Part shown: in pieces, positions 1-12,995 of the stretch
Layout: every line of letters begins with the position of its first letter
Numbering within the stretch: the stretch's first letter is position 1
NCBI GenBank assembly: GCA_964017155.1
Contig: OZ024855.1
Span: 372,001-436,000, forward strand
Direction of reading: 5' to 3'
Origin: Oasisia sp. SBJ-2009
Lineage: Eukaryota; Annelida; Polychaeta; Sabellida; Siboglinidae
Length of the DNA stretch: 64,000 nt
The notes under the pieces: model-generated
Told to the model about the DNA's origin: nothing
Database searches by the model: none
Seen by the model: only the letters and a program-made list of their open reading frames with translations
Program-made: the position numbers and the translations under genes

Positions 1-184
1 TCGTTTTGCTCGATTTGTGCAACAATCACCCTGTTAAGGTCGCCAAATGTCTTGACACCTCATCTAGTTACTGGTTCATTATTACTCCCGCCGTTCACCC
101 AGCGGTCGGCACGGAATTATGTTGAAAAGAATGTAAACAGACATTTACGCTTCCCCTACTGATCCCCCGTAGACGGATCGGACT
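1..184 (+). repeat. Partial arm 2 at the window edge
   Basis: This is an arm 2 cut by the window edge two bases after its phase point. It has caacaatcacc, which is otherwise found in the arm 2 of type K followed by Dt (for example at 3648), so the missing arm 1 was probably type K. Private changes are ctagttactgg near 67 and cgttcaccc near 93. Confidence 0.85.
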
Positions 185-2374
185 TTGTCGTTTTCCTCGA
201 TTTGTTTCCAAAAGTTGGCAAGACGACGCGCACGGTCAGTTGGTTTCGTCGAGAGAGTCGTAGTTACACCCCTTGCGTGGCACACGCCCGAGAAGACCGA
301 CCGGCGCGTCGAACTTGGCCGTTTCTCTCGATTCTCAAAACTGATCCCCCGTAGACGTATCGGACTTTGTCGTTTTCCTCGATTTGTGCAACTATCACCC
401 TGTTAAGGTCGCCAAATGCCTCGTCACCTCATCTAGTTAGTGGTTCATTATTACTCCCGCCGTTTACCCAGCGGTCGGCACGGAATTATGTTGAAAAGAA
501 TGTAAACAGACATTTACGCTTCCCCTACTGATCCCCCGTAGACGGATCGGACTTTGTCGTTTTCCTCGATTTGTTTCCAAAAGTTGGCAAGACGACGCGC
601 ACGGTTAGTTGGTTTCGTCGAGAGAGTCGTAGTTACACTCCGTGCGTGGAATACGCCCGAGAAGTCCGACCGGCGCGTCGAACTTGGCCGTTTCTCTCGA
701 TTCTCAAAACTGATCCCCCGTAGACGGATCGGACTTTGTCGTTTTCCTCGATTTGTGCAACTATCACCCTGTTAAGGTCGCCAAATGCCTCGTCACCTCA
801 TCTAGTTAGTGGTTCGTTATTACTCCCGCCGTTTACCCAGCGGTCCGCACGGAATTCTGTTGAAAAGAATGTAAACATACTTCCCTAACTGATCCCCCGT
901 AGACGGATCGGACTTTGTCGTTTTCCTCGATTTGTTTCCAAAAGTTGGCAAGACGACGCGCACGGTCAGTTGGTTTAGTCGAGAGAGTCGTAGTTACAGC
1001 CCTTGCGTGGCACACGCCCGAGAATACCGACCGGCGCGTGGAACTTGGCCTTTTCTCTCGATTCTCAAAACTGATCCCCCGTAGACGGATCGGACTTTGT
1101 CGTTTTGCTCGATTTGTGCAACTATCACCCTGTTAAGGTCGCCAAATGCCTCGTCACCTCATCTAGTTAGTGGTTCATTATTACTCCCGCCGTTTACCCA
1201 GCGGTCGGCACGGAATTCTGTTGAAAAGAATGTAAACATACATTTACGCTTCCCCAACTGATCCCCCGTAGACGGATCGGACTTTGTCGTTTTCCTCGAT
1301 TTATTTCCAAAAGTTGGCAAGACGACGCGCACGGTCAGTTGGTTTTGTCGAGAGAGTCGTAGTTACACTCCGTGCGTGGAATACGCCCGAGAAGTCCGAC
1401 CGGCGCGTCGAACTTGCCCGTTTGTCTCGATTCTCAAAACTGATCCCCCGTAGACGGATCGGACTTTGTCGTTTTGCTCGATTTGTGCAACTATCACCCT
1501 GTTAAGGTCGCCAAATGCCTCGTCACCTCATCTAGTTAGTGGTTCATTATTACTCCCGCCGTTTACCCAGCGGTCGGCACGGAATTCTGTTGAAAATAAT
1601 GTAAACAGAATTCCCCAACTGATCCCCCGTAGACGGATTGGACTTTGTCGTTTTCCTCGATTTGTTTCCAAAAGTTGGCAAGACGACGCGCACGGTCAGT
1701 TGGTTTCGTCGAGAGAGTCGTAGTTACACTCCGTGCGTGGAATACGCCCGAGAAGACCGACCGGCGCGTCGAACTTGGCCGTTTCTCTCGATTCTCAAAA
1801 CTGATCCCCCGTAGAAGGATCGGACTTTGTCCTTTTCCTCGATTTGTGCAACTATCACCCTGTTAAGGTCGCCAAATGCCTCGTCACCTCATCTAGTTAG
1901 TGGTTCATTATTACTCCCGCCGTTTACCCAGCGGTCGGCACGGAATTCTGTTGAAAAGAATGTAAACAGACTTCCCCAACTGATCCCCCGTAGACGGATC
2001 GGACTTTGTCGTTTTCCTCGATTTGTTTCCAAAAGTTGGCAAGACGACGCGCACGGTCAGTTGGTTTCGTCGAGAGAGTCGTAGTTACACCCCTTGCGTG
2101 GCACACGCCCGAGAAGACCGACCGGCGCGTCGAACTTGGCCGTTTCTCTCGATTCTCAAAACTGATCCCCCGTAGACGGATCGGACTTTGTCGTTTTCCT
2201 CGATTTGTGCAACTATCACCCTGTTAAGGTCGCCAAATGCCTCGTCACCTCATCTAGTTAGTGGTTCATTATTACTCCCGCCGTTTACCCAGCGGTCGGC
2301 ACGGAATTCTGTTGAAAAGAATGTAAACAGACATTTATGCTTCCCCAACTGATCCCCCGTAGACGGATCGGACT
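185..2374 (+). repeat. Six monomers: Dt, G, B-like, A, H, D
   Basis: Copies start at 185 (Dt), 554 (G), 915 (B-like, ggtttagtcg and acagccctt), 1284 (A), 1645 (H) and 2006 (D). Type H has no diagnostic change in arm 1, but box 2 reads gtagaagg, with a private tgtcctttt just after it. Box 1 of the 1645 copy has a private C to T at 1639. I see no higher-order period within this stretch. The 1-553 part matches the K-arm-2 plus Dt segment near 3650-4203. Confidence 0.85.
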
Positions 2375-4941
2375 TTGTCGTTTTCCTCGATTTGTTTCCA
2401 AAAGTTGGCAAGACGACGCGCACGGTCAGTTGGTTTCGTGGAGAGAGTCGTAGTTACACTCCGTGCGTGGAATACGCCCGAGAAGACCGACCGGCGCGTC
2501 GAACTTTTCCGTTTCTCTCGATTCTCAAAACTGATCCCCCGTAGACGGATCGGACTTTGTCGTTTTGCTCGATTTGTGCAACTATCACCCTGTTAAGGTC
2601 GCCAAATGCCTCGTCACCTCATCTAGTTAGTGGTTCATTATTACTCCCGCCGTTTACCCAGCAGTCGGCACGGAATTCTGTTGAAAAGAATGTAAACAGA
2701 ATTCCCCAACTGATCCCCCGTAGACGGATCGGACTTTGTCGTTTTCCTCGATTTGTTTCCAAAAGTTGGCAAGACGACGCGCACGGTCAGTTGGTTTCGT
2801 CGAGAGAGTCGTAGTTACACTCCGTGCGTGTAATACGCCCGAGAAGACCGACCGGCGCGTCGAACTTGGCCGTTTCTCTCGATTCTCAAAACTGATCCCC
2901 CGTAGACGGATCGGACTTTGTCGTTTTCCTCGATTTGTGCAACTATCACCCTGTTAAGGTCGCCAAATGCCTTGTCACCTCATCTAGTTAGTGGTTCGTT
3001 ATTACTCCCGCCGTTTACCCAGCGGTCCGCACGGAATTCTGTTGAAAAGAATGTAAACAGACATTTATGCTTCCCCAACTGATCCCCCGTAGACGGATCG
3101 GACTTTGTCGTTTTCCTCGATTTGTTTCCAAAAGTTGGCAAGACGACGCGCACGGTCAGTTGGTTTCGTGGAGAGAGTCGTAGTTACACTCCGTGCGTGG
3201 AATACGCCCGAGAAGACCGACCGGCGCGTCGAACTTTTCCGTTTCTCTCGATTCTCAAAACTGATCCCCCGTAGACGGATCGGACTTTGTCGTTTTCCTC
3301 GATTTGTGCAACTATCACCCTGTTAAGGTCGCCAAATGCCTCGTCACCTCATCTAGTTAGTGGTTCATTATTACTCCCGCCGTTTACCCAGCGGTCGGCA
3401 CGGAATTCTGTTGAAAAGAATGTAAACAGAATTCCCCAACTGATCCCCCGTAGACGGATCGGACTTTGTCGTTTTCCTCGATTTATTTCCAAAAGTTGGC
3501 AAGACGACGCGCACGGTCAGTTGGTTTTGTCGAGAGAGTCGTAGTTACACTCCGTGCGTGGAATACGCCCGAGAAGACCGACCGGCGCGTCGAACTTGGC
3601 CTTTTCTCTCGATTCTCAAAACTGATCCCCCGTAGACGGATCGGACTTTGTCGTTTTGCTCGATTTGTGCAACAATCACCCTGTTAAGGTCGCCAAATGT
3701 CTTGACACCTCATCTAGTTAGTGGTTCATTATTACTCCCGCCGTTTACCCAGCGGTCGGCACGGAATTATGTTGAAAAGAATGTAAACAGACATTTACGC
3801 TTCCCCTACTGATCCCCCGTAGACGGATCGGACTTTGTCGTTTTCCTCGATTTGTTTCCAAAAGTTGGCAAGACGACGCGCACGGTCAGTTGGTTTCGTC
3901 GAGAGAGTCGTAGTTACACCCCTTGCGTGGCACACGCCCGAGAAGACCGACCGGCGCGTCGAACTTGGCCGTTTCTCTCGATTCTCAAAACTGATCCCCC
4001 GTAGACGTATCGGACTTTGTCGTTTTCCTCGATTTGTGCAACTATCACCCTGTTAAGGTCGCCAAATGCCTCGTCACCTCATCTAGTTAGTGGTTCATTA
4101 TTACTCCCGCCGTTTACCCAGCGGTCGGCACGGAATTCTGTTGAAAAGAATGTAAACATACATTTACGCTTCCCCAACTGATCCCCCGTAGACGGATCGG
4201 ACTTTGTCGTTTTCCTCGATTTATTTCCAAAAGTTGGCAAGACGACGCGCACGGTCAGTTGGTTTTGTCGAGAGATTCGTAGTTACACTCCGTGCGTGGA
4301 ATACGCCCGAGAAGTCCGACCGGCGCGTCGAACTTGCCCGTTTGTCTCGATTCTCAAAACTGATCCCCCGTAGACGGATCGGACTTTGTCGTTTTCCTCG
4401 ATTTGTGCAACTATCACCCTGTTAAAGTCGCCAAATGCCTCGTCACCTCATCTAGTTAGTGGTTCGTTATTACTCCCGCCGTTTACCCAGCGGTCCGCAC
4501 GGAATTCTGTTGAAAAGAATGTAAACAGACATTTACGCTTCCCCAACTGATCCCCCGTAGACGGATCGGACTTTGTCGTTTTCCTCGATTTGTTTCCAAA
4601 AGTTGGCAAGACGACGCGCACGGTCAGTTGGTTTCGTCGAGAGAGTCGTAGTTACAACCCTTGCGTGGCCCACGCCCGAGAATACCGACCGGCGCGTGGA
4701 ACTTGGCCTTTTCTCTCGATTCTCAAAACTGATCCCCCGTAGACGGATCGGACTTTGTCGTTTTGCTCGATTTGTGCAACTATCACCCTGTTAAGGTCGC
4801 CAAATGTCTTGACACCTCATCTAGTTAGTGGTTCATTATTACTCCCGCCGTTTACCCAGCGGTCGGCACGGAATTCTGTTGAAAAGAATGTAAACAGACA
4901 TTTATGCTTCCCCAACTGATCCCCCGTAGACGGATCGGACT
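2375..4941 (+). repeat. Higher-order repeat copy 1: I + J-I-K-Dt-A-L (2567 bp)
   Basis: Monomers start at 2375 (I), 2736 (J), 3105 (I), 3466 (K), 3835 (Dt), 4204 (A) and 4573 (L). The block repeats at 4942-7508 with an offset of exactly 2567 bp. Private markers are shared: the J arm 2 reads gccttgtcacc near 2968 and near 5535. Copy 1 has its own changes, such as gagattcgtag in the A copy and ggcccacgcc in the L copy. Confidence 0.9.
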
Positions 4942-7508
4942 TTGTCGTTTTCCTCGATTTGTTTCCAAAAGTTGGCAAGACGACGCGCACGGTCAGTTGG
5001 TTTCGTGGAGAGAGTCGTAGTTACACTCCGTGCGTGGAATACGCCCGAGAAGACCGACCGGCGCGTCGAACTTTTCCGTTTCTCTCGATTCTCAAAACTG
5101 ATCCCCCGTAGACGGATCGGACTTTGTCGTTTTGCTCGATTTGTGCAACTATCACCCTGTTAAGGTCGCCAAATGCCTCGTCACCTCATCTAGTTAGTGG
5201 TTCATTATTACTCCCGCCGTTTACCCAGCGGTCGGCACGGAATTCTGTTGAAAAGAATGTAAACAGAATTCCCCAACTGATCCCCCGTAGACGGATCGGA
5301 CTTTGTCGTTTTCCTCGATTTGTTTCCAAAAGTTGGCAAGACGACGCGCACGGTCAGTTGGTTTCGTCGAGAGAGTCGTAGTTACACTCCGTGCGTGTAA
5401 TACGCCCGAGAAGACCGACCGGCGCGTCGAACTTGGCCGTTTCTCTCGATTCTCAAAACTGATCCCCCGTAGACGGATCGGACTTTGTCGTTTTCCTCGA
5501 TTTGTGCAACTATCACCCTGTTAAGGTCGCCAAATGCCTTGTCACCTCATCTAGTTAGTGGTTCGTTATTACTCCCGCCGTTTACCCAGCGGTCCGCACG
5601 GAATTCTGTTGAAAAGAATGTAAACAGACATTTATGCTTCCCCAACTGATCCCCCGTAGACGGATCGGACTTTGTCGTTTTCCTCGATTTGTTTCCAAAA
5701 GTTGGCAAGACGACGCGCACGGTCAGTTGGTTTCGTGGAGAGAGTCGTAGTTACACTCCGTGCGTGGAATACGCCCGAGAAGACCGACCGGCGCGTCGAA
5801 CTTTTCCGTTTCTCTCGATTCTCAAAACTGATCCCCCGTAGACGGATCGGACTTTGTCGTTTTCCTCGATTTGTGCAACTATCACCCTGTTAAGGTCGCC
5901 AAATGCCTCGTCACCTCATCTAGTTAGTGGTTCATTATTACTCCCGCCGTTTACCCAGCGGTCGGCACGGAATTCTGTTGAAAAGAATGTAAACAGAATT
6001 CCCCAACTGATCCCCCGTAGACGGATCGGACTTTGTCGTTTTCCTCGATTTATTTCCAAAAGTTGGCAAGACGACGCGCACGGTCAGTTGGTTTTGTCGA
6101 GAGAGTCGTAGTTACACTCCGTGCGTGGAATACGCCCGAGAAGACCGACCGGCGCGTCGAACTTGGCCTTTTCTCTCGATTCTCAAAACTGATCCCCCGT
6201 AGACGGATCGGACTTTGTCGTTTTGCTCGATTTGTGCAACAATCACCCTGTTAAGGTCGCCAAATGTCTTGACACCTCATCTAGTTAGTGGTTCATTATT
6301 ACTCCCGCCGTTTACCCAGCGGTCGGCACGGAATTATGTTGAAAAGAATGTAAACAGACATTTACGCTTCCCCTACTGATCCCCCGTAGACGGATCGGAC
6401 TTTGTCGTTTTCCTCGATTTGTTTCCAAAAGTTGGCAAGACGACGCGCACGGTCAGTTGGTTTCGTCGAGAGAGTCGTAGTTACACCCCTTGCGTGGCAC
6501 ACGCCCGAGAAGACCGACCGGCGCGTCGAACTTGGCCGTTTCTCTCGATTCTCAAAACTGATCCCCCGTAGACGTATCGGACTTTGTCGTTTTCCTCGAT
6601 TTGTGCAACTATCACCCTGTTAAGGTCGCCAAATGCCTCGTCACCTCATCTAGTTAGTGGTTCATTATTACTCCCGCCGTTTACCCAGCGGTCGGCACGG
6701 AATTCTGTTGAAAAGAATGTAAACATACATTTACGCTTCCCCAACTGATCCCCCGTAGACGGATCGGACTTTGTCGTTTTCCTCGATTTATTTCCAAAAG
6801 TTGGCAAGACGACGCGCACGGTCAGTTGGTTTTGTCGAGAGAGTCGTAGTTACACTCCGTGCGTGGAATACGCCCGAGAAGCCCGACCGGCGCGTCGAAC
6901 TTGCCCGTTTGTCTCGATTCTCAAAACTGATCCCCCGTAGACGGATCGGACTTTGTCGTTTTCCTCGATTTGTGCAACTATCACCCTGTTAAAGTCGCCA
7001 AATGCCTCGTCACCTCATCTAGTTAGTGGTTCGTTATTACTCCCGCCGTTTACCCAGCGGTCCGCACGGAATTCTGTTGAAAAGAATGTAAACAGACATT
7101 TACGCTTCCCCAACTGATCCCCCGTAGACGGATCGGACTTTGTCGTTTTCCTCGATTTGTTTCCAAAAGTTGGCAAGACGACGCGCACGGTCAGTTGGTT
7201 TCGTCGAGAGAGTCGTAGTTACAACCCTTGCGTGGCACACGCCCGAGAATACCGACCGGCGCGTGGAACTTGGCCTTTTCTCTCGATTCTCAAAACTGAT
7301 CCCCCGTAGACGGATCGGACTTTGTCGTTTTGCTCGATTTGTGCAACTATCACCCTGTTAAGGTCGCCAAATGTCTTGACACCTCATCTAGTTAGTGGTT
7401 CATTATTACTCCCGCCGTTTACCCAGCGGTCGGCACGGAATTCTGTTGAAAAGAATGTAAACATACATTTACGCTTCCCCAACTGATCCCCCGTAGACGG
7501 ATCGGACT
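4942..7508 (+). repeat. Higher-order repeat copy 2: I + J-I-K-Dt-A-L (2567 bp)
   Basis: Monomers start at 4942 (I), 5303 (J), 5672 (I), 6033 (K), 6402 (Dt), 6771 (A) and 7140 (L). It matches 2375-4941 monomer for monomer. The A copy has a private gaagcccg. The extra leading I is what makes this block 361 bp longer than the hexamer that follows. Confidence 0.9.
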
Positions 7509-9714
7509 TTGTCGTTTTCCTCGATTTGTTTCCAAAAGTTGGCAAGACGACGCGCACGGTCAGTTCGTTTCGTCGAGAGAGTCGTAGTTACACTCCGTGC
7601 GTGTAATACGCCCGAGAAGACCGACCGGCGCGTCGAACTTGGCCGTTTCTCTCGATTCTCAAAACTGATCCCCCGTAGACGGATCGGACTTTGTCGTTTT
7701 GCTCGATTTGTGCAACTATCACCCTGTTAAGGTCGCCAAATGCCTCGTCACCTCATCTAGTTAGTGGTTCATTATTACTCCCGCCGTTTACCCAGCGGTC
7801 GGCACGGAATTCTGTTGAAAAGAATGTAAACAGACATTTATGCTTCCCCAACTGATCCCCCGTAGACGGATCGGACTTTGTCGTTTTCCTCGATTTGTTT
7901 CCAAAAGTTGGCAAGACGACGCGCACGGTCAGTTGGTTTCGTGGAGAGAGTCGTAGTTACACTCCGTGCGTGGAATACGCCCGAGAAGACCGACCGGCGC
8001 GTCGAACTTTTCCGTTTCTCTCGATTCTCAAAACTGATCCCCCGTAGACGGATCGGACTTTGTCGTTTTCCTCGATTTGTGCAACTATCACCCTGTTAAG
8101 GTCGCCAAATGCCTCGTCACCTCATCTAGTTAGTGGTTCATTATTACTCCCGCCGTTTACCCAGCGGTCGGCACGGAATTCTGTTGAAAAGAATGTAAAC
8201 AGAATTCCCCAACTGATCCCCCGTAGACGGATCGGACTTTGTCGTTTTCCTCGATTTATTTCCAAAAGTTGGCAAGACGACGCGCACGGTCAGTTGGTTT
8301 TGTCGAGAGAGTCGTAGTTACACTCCGTGCGTGGAATACGCCCGAGAAGACCGACCGGCGCGTCGAACTTGGCCTTTTCTCTCGATTCTCAAAACTGATC
8401 CCCCGTAGACGGATCGGACTTTGTCGTTTTGCTCGATTTGTGCAACAATCACCCTGTTAAGGTCGCCAAATGTCTTGACACCTCATCTAGTTAGTGGTTC
8501 ATTATTACTCCCGCCGTTTACCCAGCGGTCGGCACGGAATTATGTTGAAAAGAATGTAAACAGACATTTACGCTTCCCCTACTGATCCCCCGTAGACGGA
8601 TCGGACTTTGTCGTTTTCCTCGATTTGTTTCCAAAAGTTGGCAAGACGACGCGCACGGTCAGTTGGTTTCGTCGAGAGAGTCGTAGTTACACCCCTTGCG
8701 TGGCACACGCCCGAGAAGACCGACCGGCGCGTCGAACTTGGCCGTTTCTCTCGATTCTCAAAACTGATCCCCCGTAGACGTATCGGACTTTGTCGTTTTC
8801 CTCGATTTGTGCAACTATCACCCTGTTAAGGTCGCCAAATGCCTCGTCACCTCATCTAGTTAGTGGTTCATTATTACTCCCGCCGTTTACCCAGCGGTCG
8901 GCACGGAATTCTGTTGAAAAGAATGTAAACATACATTTACGCTTCCCCAACTGATCCCCCGTAGACGGATCGGACTTTGTCGTTTTCCTCGATTTATTTC
9001 CAAAAGTTGGCAAGACGACGCGCACGGTCAGTTGGTTTTGTCGAGAGAGTCGTAGTTACACTCCGTGCGTGGAATACGCCCGAGAAGTCCGACCGGCGCG
9101 TCGAACTTGCCCGTTTGTCTCGATTCTCAAAACTGATCCCCCGTAGACGGATCGGACTTTGTCGTTTTCCTCGATTTGTGCAACTATCACCCTGTTAAAG
9201 TCGCCAAATGCCTCGTCACCTCATCTAGTTAGTGGTTCGTTATTACTCCCGCCGTTTACCCAGCGGTCCGCACGGAATTCTGTTGAAAAGAATGTAAACA
9301 GACATTTACGCTTCCCCAACTGATCCCCCGTAGACGGATCGGACTTTGTCGTTTTCCTCGATTTGTTTCCAAAAGTTGGCAAGACGACGCGCACGGTCAG
9401 TTGGTTTCGTCGAGAGAGTCGTAGTTACAACCCTTGCGTGGCACACGCCCGAGAATACCGACCGGCGCGTGGAACTTGGCCTTTTCTCTCGATTCTCAAA
9501 ACTGATCCCCCGTAGACGGATCGGACTTTGTCGTTTTGCTCGATTTGTGCAACTATCACCCTGTTAAGGTCGCCAAATGTCTTGACACCTCATCTAGTTA
9601 GTGGTTCATTATTACTCCCGCCGTTTACCCAGCGGTCGGCACGGAATTCTGTTGAAAAGAATGTAAACATACATTTACGCTTCCCCAACTGATCCCCCGT
9701 AGACGGATCGGACT
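7509..9714 (+). repeat. Higher-order repeat copy 3: J-I-K-Dt-A-L hexamer (2206 bp)
   Basis: Monomers start at 7509 (J), 7878 (I), 8239 (K), 8608 (Dt), 8977 (A) and 9346 (L). It sits 2206 bp after the hexamer at 5303-7508 with the same monomer order, without the extra I. The J copy has a private gtcagttcgtttc near 7565, and its arm 2 is the long form, so this J is 369 bp rather than 361. Confidence 0.9.
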
Positions 9715-12700
9715 TTGTCGTTTTCCTCGATTTGTTTCCAAAAGTTGGCAAGACGACGCGCACGGTCAGTTGGTTTCGTCGAGAGAGTCGTAGTTACACT
9801 CCGTGCGTGTAATACGCCCGAGAAGACCGACCGGCGCGTCGAACTTGGCCGTTTCTCTCGATTCTCAAAACTGATCCCCCGTAGACGGAACGGACTTTGT
9901 CGTTTTCCTCGATTTGTGCAACTATCACCCTGTTAAGGTCGCCAAATGCCTCGTCACATCATCTAGTTAGTGGTTCATTATTACTCCCGCCGTTTACCCA
10001 GCGGTCGGCACGGAATTCTGTTGAAAAGAATGTAAACATACATTTATACTTCCCCAACTGATCCCCCGTAGACGGATCGGACTTTGTCGTTTTCCTCGAT
10101 TTGTTTCCAAAAGTTGGCAAGACGACGCGCACGGTCAGTTGGTTTCGTGGAGAGAGTCGTAGTTACACTCCGTGCGTGGAATACGCCCGAGAAGACCGAC
10201 CGGCGCGTCGAACTTTTCCGTTTCTCTCGATTCTCAAAACTGATCCCCCGTAGACGGATCGGACTTTGTCGTTTTCCTCGATTTGTGCAACTATCACCCT
10301 GTTAAGGTCGCCAAATGCCTCGTCACCTCATCTAGTTAGTGGTTCATTATTACTCCCGCCGTTTACCCAGCGGTCGGCACGGAATTCTGTTGAAAAGAAT
10401 GTAAACATAATTCCCCAACTGATCCCCCGTAGACGGATCGGACTTTGTCGTTTTCCTCGATTTATTTCCAAAAGTTGGCAAGACGACGCGCACGGTCAGT
10501 TGGTTTTGTCGAGAGAGTCGTAGATACACTCCGTGCGTGGAATACGCCCGAGAAGACCGACCGGCGCGTCGAACTTGGCCTTTTCTCTCGATTCTCAAAA
10601 CTGATCCCCCGTAGACGGATCGGACTTTGTCGTTTTCCTCGATTTGTGCAACTATCACCCTGTTAAGGTCGCCAAATGCCTCGTCACCTTATCTAGTTAG
10701 TGGTTCGTTATTACTCCCGCCGTTTACCCAGCGGTCCGCACGGAATTCTGTTGAAAAGAATGTAAACATACTTCCCTAACTGATCCCCCGTAGACGGATC
10801 GGACTTTGTCGTTTTCCTCGATTTGTTTCCAAAAGTTGGCAAGACGACGCGCACGGTCAGTTGGTTTCGTCGAGAGAGTCGTAGTTACACCCCTTGCGTG
10901 GCACACGCCCGAGAATACCGACCGGCGCGTCGAACTTTTCCGTTTCTCTCGATTCTCAAAACTGATCCCCCGTAGACGGATCGGACTTTGTCGTTTTCCT
11001 CGATTTGTGCAACTATCACCCTGTTAAGGTCGCCAAATGCCTCGTCACATCATCTAGTTAGTGGTTCATTATTACTCCCGCCGTTTACCCAGCGGTCGGC
11101 ACGGAATTCTGTTGAAAAGAATGTAAACAGACATTTATACTTCCCCAACTGATCCCCCGTAGACGGATCGGACTTTGTCGTTTTCCTCGATTTGTTTCCA
11201 AAAGTTGGCAAGACGACGCGCACGGTCAGTTGGTTTCGTGGAGAGAGTCGTAGTTACACTCCGTGCGTGGAATACGCCCGAGAAGACCGACCGGCGCGTC
11301 GAACTTTTCCGTTTCTCTCGATTCTCAAAACTGATCCCCCGTAGACGGATCGGACTTTGTCGTTTTCCTCGATTTGTGCAACTATCACCCTGTTAAGGTC
11401 GCCAAATGCCTCGTCACCTCATCTAGTTAGTGGTTCATTATTACTCCCGCCGTTTACCCAGCGGTCGGCACGGAATTCTGTTGAAAAGAATGTAAACAGA
11501 ATTCCCCAACTGATCCCCCGTAGACGGATCGGACTTTGTCGTTTTCCTCGATTTATTTCCAAAAGTTGGCAAGACGACGCGCACGGTCAGTTGGTTTTGT
11601 CGAGAGAGTCGTAGTTACACTCCGTGCGTGGAATACGCCCGAGAAGACCGACCGGCGCGTCGAACTTGGCCTTTTCTCTCGATTCTCAAAACTGATCCCC
11701 CGTAGACGGATCGGACTTTGTCGTTTTGCTCGATTTGTGCAACAATCACCCTGTTAAGGTCGCCAAATGTCTTGACACCTCATCTAGTTAGTGGTTCATT
11801 ATTACTCCCGCCGTTTACCCAGCGGTCGGCACGGAATTATGTTGAAAAGAATGTAAACAGATATTTACGCTTCCCCTACTGATCCCCCGTAGACGGATCG
11901 GACTTTGTCGTTTTCCTCGATTTGTTTCCAAAAGTTGGCAAGACGACGCGCACGGTTAGTTGGTTTCGTCGATAGAGTCGTAGTTACACTCCGTGCGTGT
12001 AATACGCCCGAGAAGACCGACCGGCGCGTCGAACTTGGCCGTTTCTCTCGATTCTCAAAACTGATCCCCCGTAGACGGATCAGACTTTGTCGTTTTCCTC
12101 GATTTGTGCAACTATCACCCTGTTAAGGTCGCCAAATGCCTCGTCACCTTATCTAGTTAGTGGTTCGTTATTACTCCCGCCGTTTACCCAGCGGTCCGCA
12201 CGGAATTCTGTTGAAAAGAATGTAAACATACTTCCCTAACTGATCCCCCGTAGACGGATCGGACTTTGTCGTTTTCCTCGATTTGTTTCCAAAAGTTGGC
12301 AAGACGACGCGCACGGTCAGTTGGTTTCGTCGAGAGAGTCGTAGTTACACCCCTTGCGTGGCACACGCCCGAGAATACCGACCGGCGCGTGGAACTTGGC
12401 CTTTTCTCTCGATTCTCAAAACTGATCCCCCGTAGACGGATCGGACTTTGTCGTTTTGCTCGATTTGTGCAACTATCACCCTGTTAAGGTCGCCAAATGC
12501 CTCGTCACCTCATCTAGTTAGTGGTTCATTATTACTCCCGCCGTTTACCCAGCGGTCGGCACGGATTTCTGTTGAAAAGAATGTAAACAGAATTCCCCAA
12601 CTGATCCCCCGTAGACGGATCGGACTTTGTCGTTTTCCTCGATTTGTTTCCAAAAGTTGGCAAGACGACGCGCACGGTCAGTTGGTTTCGTCGAGAGAGT

Positions 12701-12995
12701 CGTAGTTACAACCCTTGCGTGGCACACGCCCGAGAATACCGACCGGCGCGTGGAACTTGGCCTTTTCTCTCGATTCTCAAAACTGATCCCCCGTAGACGG
12801 ATCGGACTTTGTCGTTTTGCTCGATTTGTGCAACTATCACCCTGTTAAGGTCGCCAAATGTCTTGACACCTCATCTAGTTAGTGGTTCATTATTACTCCC
12901 GCCGTTTACCCAGCGGTCGGCACGGAATTCTGTTGAAAAGAATGTAAACATACATTTACGCTTCCCCAACTGATCCCCCGTAGACGGATCGGACT
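9715..12995 (+). repeat. J-I-K / B-I chimera / I-K-M-B / L block (3281 bp)
   Basis: Monomers start at 9715 (J), 10084 (I), 10445 (K), 10806 (B/I chimera), 11175 (I), 11536 (K), 11905 (M), 12266 (B) and 12627 (L). The hexamer begun at 9715 is interrupted after K. Private markers include gacggaacgg near 9888, cgtcacatcatc near 9955, cagatatttacgc near 11860 and gatcagac in the box 2 of M. The block is partly duplicated at 12996-15538. Confidence 0.87.
10806..11174 (+). repeat. B/I chimeric monomer
   Basis: The first part of arm 1 is type B (ccccttgcgtggcac, then gaataccg). It then switches to the type-I signature (cgtcgaacttttccg) instead of gtggaacttggcctt. The switch falls within roughly 25 bp around 10916-10940. 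This looks like a crossover or gene-conversion product, and the copy is absent from the otherwise matching block at 12996-15538. Confidence 0.8.

Noticed and set aside
3708..3750. Bacterial-type promoter: ttgaca with a 17-base gap in the tgtcttgacacc variant of arm 2
   Set aside because: The downstream hexamer (ttcatt) is a poor -10 element. The variant comes from one substitution in a repeat, and the context is eukaryotic satellite.
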